From assembly GCF_037975245.1 (NCBI RefSeq), contig NC_092563.1, positions 2,569,001-2,633,000 of the forward strand: a stretch of 64,000 nucleotides of DNA, given 5' to 3'. Below, piece by piece: positions 58,401 through 64,000 of this stretch (its first letter is position 1; the number at the start of each line of letters is the position of its first letter). This DNA comes from Apostichopus japonicus. Its lineage: Eukaryota > Echinodermata > Holothuroidea > Aspidochirotida > Stichopodidae. Below the pieces are notes generated by a model that ran no database searches, had not been told where the DNA came from, and saw only the letters and a program-made list of their open reading frames with translations. A program made the position numbers and the translations under genes.

Positions 58401-61400
58401 TCTTTCGCTACTTCTTCCTTTTCCTTCTTCAGTACCTCTTCACCATCGCCTTTCGAGTCCTTCTCATCCCTCTTTTCTTCCTTCTTTTCCTTCGTGTCCT
58501 TTCCCGCTTCTACTTTCACCTCGGCTTTTGCATCCACCTTCTCCGTCTCTGCTGCGTTGGACTGGGCGGCTGACCTTCTGGAGCTGCTTCGGCGGCTCCT
58601 CCCTTCAACCACCTCGTTGCTCTGTTCACTGGTGCTCGATTTCTTCCTTCTTCTACCCTTCTGAGTTTTACCCTCTTTTTCTTTGGCCATAGCCTCCTCG
58701 GGTACAACCACCTCTCTCTCTACTTCTTTTGACACGGCTGTATCACTTTCAGGTGTTTCAGCTTCTTCCTCCTTGTCTGCCAATGGTGATTCTCCTTTGT
58801 CTTTTGGTTCTTCAGAATGGATACTTGCACTCTGTTCTTGATCTTTCTTAGCTTGCTCTGTTGATTTGACAGGAGAACAAAAATGGACTTAAAGCCTTCA
58901 GCAGTCTCTTCTGGTACATGGCGCGTTTTGAGACTTACAGCTAGCTATTCACTTTGTAGCAAGGCCATACAAATCAAAGTGATCACGGAAATGTCTATGG
59001 TAATCTTCCGGCAATGTGTTGTCTTTTCTAAGTTAATATTGGGTCCCTCCCAACCAAACGAGACTTTCCCTAAATGTTGATACAATATGAGCTGTCAATA
59101 TTTAGCAAAGACTTGTGTGACTTGTTCTTTTCCTCAAGTGGTCAATGATCAAATATTGTCATTGATGCCTTTACCATTCATATTAAGCCAAGCTACCCTA
59201 ATAGCCATGGCAGTGGTAGCCTAACAAAGTTTACTTGAAATTGCTTGTGGACTTAACATAGGTGCAGCCGTCTTGTTAACGATTTTGATCATTTTCCAAG
59301 GTGTCTACTGTAAGCCTAAAATAAAAGTTTTATGATAGCTATGGACTTTGGTTAGAATTGTACTACCAGGCCAAGGTGACCATATTTATCCACGAAATCC
59401 AAGAACATGATATTGTTGTTGACTGAGCTTCTACTGTCCAGTAGCAACTCCCCTGCAACATGATTTTTATTTGAGTTACATAGTGTATTACAGGCTTTGA
59501 AATTATTCACAAAGACCTGGGTTGCCTTTATCTGTGAGCCAAGAATGAACTTGCCATTTGTATAACCTAGCAGAATAATACAAACATATATATGTCATAT
59601 AAAACTATTGTGGGTGCAGGGAGATGCTTTAAACAGTTCTTACATCTTCGGTTTAATCTGTCTCTACATTGTCTACTCATTGTTTACCTTCAGAGTTATA
59701 CAAATTTGTACACCATTTGTGACCTTCACGTTATTTAATACATTTACTGTACCCTTAGAAGACATCAAATTCATTTCCCTCTTACCTGTAACAGTGACCC
59801 CTAACTTACTGGTAAAGGTCTTTATAACTTATTTATTTATCAAAATTATGTTAAGTTTTCCATCAAATGACTTTTACTCAACTTGGTTGTCAAGGTTGGC
59901 CAAACTTACCTTTCTCACGCCTCTGTTCTTCTAACAACTCCTGCTGTTCTCTCAAATACTGCTTCACAAAAGCGTTGGAGCTGACAGATTCATCCTCAAA
60001 CTGTGTACACAACAATAAAGCTGACGTGATGAAAGATAGGTCATATTTGATAATGAGATATTTACATGGCTAATTGAAGACAAAGCCTGGGTAGTTCTTT
60101 TGTTTCTATAGTTATCTCATTCTTATCGGCAAAAGAACCAAACTGCTGCCTATTTGAAAAACCAGGTTACTCTAAAGTATCAGTGCTGGATCGGAGAATT
60201 TAGGCCAACAGGATATAATAAGCCTGTTATGGGTTTGTTTTGGCCAATGCTCATGAAAATGTCTTGGGCGAGAATCTACAATGTTAAGCCATATCAAAAA
60301 AGTAGCAATTGTCTACACTCTATAAAGAAATCATTTAAACATGTTGACCTGAAAAACTAATAACGGTGAGCACACTTTCAACTGTTCCGAAAATAAATAT
60401 CTTGTAGTCTTCTACTGTATATGGATTTCCTTGATCTTAACATGGAAGTGGAAGTAAATGTACAGATCTTTAACATACCGACTGTTGTGTTATGCCAGTG
60501 GAGGAAGATGCATTTTTCTGCAGTTGCTCTAGCTCTAATTGCTGTAACAAAAAAGAAAAAAGAAAAAAAAACCTGTGAACTTTGGAGGGTACCAAAATTA
60601 CAATGTATTATCTTTTGCAATATTTATTGGCAAAACACTAGTGTTTATACAACTACCATAGTCAGTGGCAGAGCTAGGGGTATTGGTCAGGAGGGGCGAG
60701 AATGGTCTGTAGGGGCGCTTTCGACACTATCTAAGCGGAGCGCCACCACAGGTTGGCGCGTAGCGTACATAAATTTTTTGAGTAAAGATACTCCCTAGAT
60801 CGCCGGAAATGACCCTTTCCGGGCCTGGCTAATTCGCAGATAAACGAAGAATAAATAGGCGCATCGCCAAATTACACCAACAAAATGTGACAAATGTCAA
60901 TATGTAGATGAGAGCGCAATAAAAAAAAACAATAATTGCGAATAAGTAAAAAGTGGTAAAGAGCTGAAAAGGGCGCCAGCAGTCCATTTGAGTCCGTCAG
61001 GGGGGGCATTCACCCCCCCCCCCCCTGACTGTATGGACGCTCCGCCACTGACCATAGTGAATCAAACTGTCCTGAAAGACCAGACAGTACTTTACAAAAG
61101 TCCAGACCTTGTATTATAAATGTTTCACATTTTGTTGTAAACCTTTTCACTGTCACTTTCTCAGTGTCTGTAGAACATTGCTGCTTTTGGGGTACAAAAA
61201 CTGAAATGTGCATAACGTAATGAGATATCTTCACCAAATAATGCTGGGTCCGACAAGCAAGGATGAAATTAAGCTTTCAAAGGCCATCTACTGTATGAAA
61301 AGTGGACTTGGTGGACATGTATGACAAAGATCATGCAACTACAAGTATAAGGTAGCAGGTACAGCATTTTGTTTACTGTTTACGTTTGGTTACAAAATAA

Positions 61401-62831
61401 GCGTGTCTGAAAATGGGGGATTGCCTGGGTAATATTAAGCATTAAAAGCTGACTCCTTGACTGTATTCTGTTGCATTTAATATAACAAATTAAAACTTAA
61501 ATTAATTGCTATCTGAAATAAATGTCACGCCAAGTATACCATGGAAATAAATTTTTGGGTGCAAGAGTTTTAGTCTCCAACGCAAATTAAAAACAGGCTG
61601 GCCAGGACTTGAAGTTCAGAACTGCTCTGCAGGATTTATATGGTTGGACAATTTTAACCAAACCGCCCAGCTGGCACAATGGAGCATGAAGGAAGAACAA
61701 ACAGCATAGGCTAATGCTTAATTACTCCATTAATGGAACAATGGCAATAAGTTATAACAAAGTGGCTATTTTTACGACTAGTCGTAAGAATAATTTATAA
61801 ATACGCATGCGCGGTTGTTTTAACGTGGCTATTTTTACAACTAGGAGTACTATTTTTACGACTAGGAGTAACAATAATTTCCGGTTAGGGTTAAGGTTAG
61901 GGTAAGCGCTTGTGTTTAGGGTTACCCCTACTACATGCGCAGTTGCTTTATTTACTTTACTGCGCTTGAATTCGCCAATGTCGTAAGAATAGTTTATAAA
62001 TAATTGTTACGACTAGTCGTAAGAATAGCCACGGCCAAGTTATAAACTTGACTGGAACCAACATAGGCAAAGTCAAGGCCTACGGGGTACTTGTTTGTCT
62101 TAGTGTGGCCTAGGGGTAGGCTTATTGCCTAGGCCCTAGATGTACACTAAGTATGAGTGTTAGACAAATGATGTACAATTATAAATCGAATGTGGAATAC
62201 AGTACATAGGCCTAGGCTGCAAATTCTTTTATTACGGTACATAGCCTACAAAGTATTGACTTAGCCTAGTTAGGAATAACAATAGAAATACATTTTTAAA
62301 TTTAAACCTTTATTGTTTACGACTATATATGACTGAAAAGTACATATTTTTAATTTCGTAATGTAAGCTAGTTTAGTAATACAAGATTAAAATAACATTC
62401 CCTTGGTTGAGTCACGAAAACTAACTTTTAAAAGAGTAGAAGCTTGTGTAGTCTCTCACGTGGTCATAAAATGTTCAGACTTAAGCCTTCGACTTAGGCT
62501 TGCCGTAAGTGTTTACACATTAACCTTGAGTCCAAACAATTACGACTTCGCGAACGGTGGTATTCTTTCACACGGGAGTATCCGCGTGAGAAATCTTACA
62601 GCATGCCCATAAACTTACACAGTTTGCTTAGCCTATCAAATGGATAGGCTCGCCTCGCATGATAAATAATCATGAACTTACAGCTTTTAGTCTGTCAATT
62701 AACTGCACCTTGCTCCCTCCCGTAGGTAGTCCACGCTTTTTTAGTTCCTGTTTAAGCTCAACTACACGCAATGTGTCGAGCGCTTTACCCTTAATCGTCA
62801 GTTCTTCGGCAAATGCTACTGGCTCAGCCAT
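46431..62831 (-). CDS. ACIN1: Acinus (apoptotic chromatin condensation inducer 1)
   Basis: Fourteen coding exons, right to left: 62831-62682, 60541-60479, 60000-59910, 58857-57609, 57171-57084, 53208-53127, 52545-52400, 51205-51044, 50367-50034, 49694-49459, 48713-48606, 48123-47844, 47148-47039, 46640-46431. They join in phase to 1102 aa. Exon 1 is a SAP DNA-binding motif ([19 protein letters not shown]). Exons 2-3 give [19 protein letters not shown], matching NSFIKQYLEKQQELL of human ACIN1. Exon 4 (416 codons) is Lys/Glu-rich. Exon 7 has RKRRWGSTK. Exons 10-11 are the RRM-like domain ([31 protein letters not shown]). Exon 13 is the RNPS1/SAP18-binding motif ([19 protein letters not shown]). 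The tail has SPRR repeats. Acinus is the scaffold of the ASAP complex on exon junctions and acts in splicing. The exon 12 donor is GTTTAC, a weak site. Confidence 0.94.
52100..52190. repeat. Short tandem repeat, ~21-bp unit
   Basis: About four copies of a unit around ACATAGGTGTATTCATTT, in an ACIN1 intron. Confidence 0.65.
52945..53035. repeat. GGGA purine tract
   Basis: A run of GGGA/GGAA units forms an almost pure purine strand on the plus strand, just beside ACIN1 exon 6 (53127-53208). Confidence 0.85.
60663..61050. mobile_element. hAT-like MITE in ACIN1 intron 1
   Basis: Ends are CAGTGGCAGAGC and, reversed, CAGTGGCGGAGC, a classic hAT terminus. The 8-bp flanks ACCATAGT at 60655-60662 and 61051-61058 are identical, so this is a young or well-kept insertion. 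It is 388 bp, with a C/G-rich palindromic patch near its right end and no transposase frame. Confidence 0.88.
61758..62036. mobile_element. Inverted-repeat MITE with 9-bp target duplication in ACIN1 intron 1
   Basis: GTGGCTATTTTTACGACTAG near the left end mirrors the right end over about 25 bp. The outer 9-bp words AAGTTATAA (61749-61757 and 62037-62045) are identical. The interior repeats the end motif and carries TTAGGG-like words (near 61885-61925). No coding frame is present. If the true duplication is 8 bp it would fit hAT; 9 bp would be unusual for that group, so the superfamily is left open. Confidence 0.7.
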
Positions 62832-62921
62832 GACATTCTTTATTCAGTTCATTAGGTTAACCCAACGCTCGTTTTACTTCCGTTGAAGTCTGAGGACGTA
62901 CGCGTACGCGATTTTAATTTG

Positions 62922-62929
62922 TGACGTCA
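62922..62929. promoter_or_regulatory. CRE palindrome in the ACIN1 promoter
   Basis: TGACGTCA lies about 90 bp upstream of the ACIN1 start codon, next to the CG-rich word ACGCGTACGCG (62900-62910). This is a typical position for a CREB/ATF site in a housekeeping promoter. Function is inferred from position. Confidence 0.5.
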
Positions 62930-63560
62930 CGAATCTGACATCCAATAACGGAGTTGCCTTCCAGGATCCATTTTGATTTGTCAAAATTAATTGAAAATTT
63001 AAAAATATAAAAAAAGTTAGTATTTAGAACATAGTCATTTCAGACTTATGTGGACTTTAAACATTATAGTTAAGTACCTTAATAATCGAAAGAAAATCTG
63101 TTCGGAATAGTGAAAATGAATAGCAGTCGAAGGTAACATGTTTTAACATGGCAAAACTTAGTGTGCCATTTTAGTTATTTTGTAAACGACAAAGTTGCCT
63201 TCTATCTTATACATAGATCATTGGTCTGTGACCTGACCTCTCGATGATAATGGTAGGATGTCACATGCAGATTCATCAACAATGAAAGTTGGCCTGTTGT
63301 AGGCCTATTCAGCTAAATCCGATAAATTAGTTTGACGATTACCATCCCTAAGCTGACAACATATATCTTAAACAGCAAATATCGAGTTTTGAAGTAGTCC
63401 TTTCTGAAGGCATACTTCTTGAATTTTGAAAGTGCAAAAGAATTGTATTTTGGTATACAGACATCAGAAGAAAGATAGTCCAACGAAGGTGCGTTTCCTA
63501 TTATGTAACTACTAACTGTCAGTGTAACGTTATACTAGCCGGCCTAGTCACCATATTTTG
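62930..63560. other. Region upstream of ACIN1, no gene seen
   Basis: Short frames only. One AGGCCTA word occurs near 63301. It may hold the rest of the ACIN1 promoter. Confidence 0.4.
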
Positions 63561-63925
63561 CTAAGGATAAGGAAGTACTCAAGAAGGTCCAGAGGAGGGC
63601 TTCTAGGCACGATTAGTTCCTTAAAGGGTGTTCCTTGTTATAGGAGGTTACAGCTGCTGAATCTCACCACAATGGTTACGTGGTGACTTGCTTCAGGTTT
63701 TCAAGTTTGTTTATGGTTTTGACAATTTATCCTTCACTGACTTTTTCAGGTTTGCTAATAGTAGTTGTACCGGTAGTCAATGTATTAAACTCCAGAAGTT
63801 ACAAAGTAGGATTAATATTCAGCATACTTTTTCCTCATAGGGCTGTGAATGTATGGAATGGTTGGCCTGAGAAAGTTACTTTAAGCATCGTAATCAGCTC
63901 TGGTTTTGGTGTCTTCAGGTTTTTT
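63560..63925 (+). mobile_element. Decayed LINE (non-LTR retrotransposon) fragment, RT C-terminal part
   Basis: Separate translated pieces read VLKKVQRRASR, YRRLQLLNLTTM, YGFDNLSFTDFFRFANSSC and RAVNVWNGWPEKV, in order on the plus strand. These are the usual words of the region after the RT active site in jockey/CR1-like LINEs. Stops and frame changes interrupt them, so this is a dead copy. No active-site YADD segment is visible within the window. Confidence 0.6.
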
Positions 63926-64000
63926 TTTTTCTCTCTCCCATAGGGTTCTTGATGGGGTCTCGATTGCCCCTCCTGAACCTTTCTTCTACTAAACTTATTC

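Noticed and set aside
58026-58692. Open frames of 208-212 codons on the plus strand, Ser/Phe- and Pro/Leu-rich
   Set aside because: They are the mirror image of the Lys/Glu-rich ACIN1 exon 4; biased composition leaves the opposite strand open.

Overview
This window is eukaryotic genomic DNA: AT-rich, with long introns, GT-AG splice sites, poly(A) signals, microsatellites and small transposons. The protein set (ELMO, a KY/hillarin-type transglutaminase-like protein, a cytosolic sulfotransferase, CEP89 and Acinus) is that of an animal. The dense AGGCCTA-type motifs, the tRNA-derived SINEs and the Penelope-like element would suit a marine invertebrate deuterostome, most likely an echinoderm. That assignment is inference. 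All exon models were built by hand from splice sites, reading phase and remembered family sequences. No database search was run.

Layout. 167-5873 (minus): the first six coding exons of an ELMO-family gene, which continues past the left edge. 11842-16038 (plus): a complete four-coding-exon KY-family gene (746 aa) whose catalytic Cys position appears to be Val. 16.9-21.5 kb: a SINE, a minisatellite and an 836-bp hAT-like element just upstream of the next gene. 21677-26946 (plus): a complete six-exon SULT1-type cytosolic sulfotransferase (293 aa). Its fourth intron carries a tRNA-derived SINE, TA microsatellites and a 5'-truncated Penelope-like retroelement with RT and GIY-YIG domains. 29003-41730 (plus): a complete 18-exon CEP89 gene (928 aa). 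46431-62831 (minus): a complete 14-exon Acinus (ACIN1) gene (1102 aa) with SAP, RRM-like and RNPS1/SAP18-binding regions. Its 3'UTR and introns hold three small inverted-repeat elements with recognisable target-site duplications. The right end carries a decayed LINE fragment.

The five genes have unrelated jobs: Rac-GEF signalling (ELMO), muscle or cytoskeletal scaffold (KY), small-molecule sulfation (SULT), centriole distal appendage (CEP89), and exon-junction/ASAP splicing (ACIN1). I see no functional cluster and no convincing undescribed multi-gene system. The most interesting signals are the probable pseudoenzyme KY protein, a set of well-preserved non-autonomous DNA transposons with readable target duplications, two precise intronic hairpins, a hammerhead-like motif in the Penelope 3' flank, and a diverged duplication of an exon end inside CEP89.
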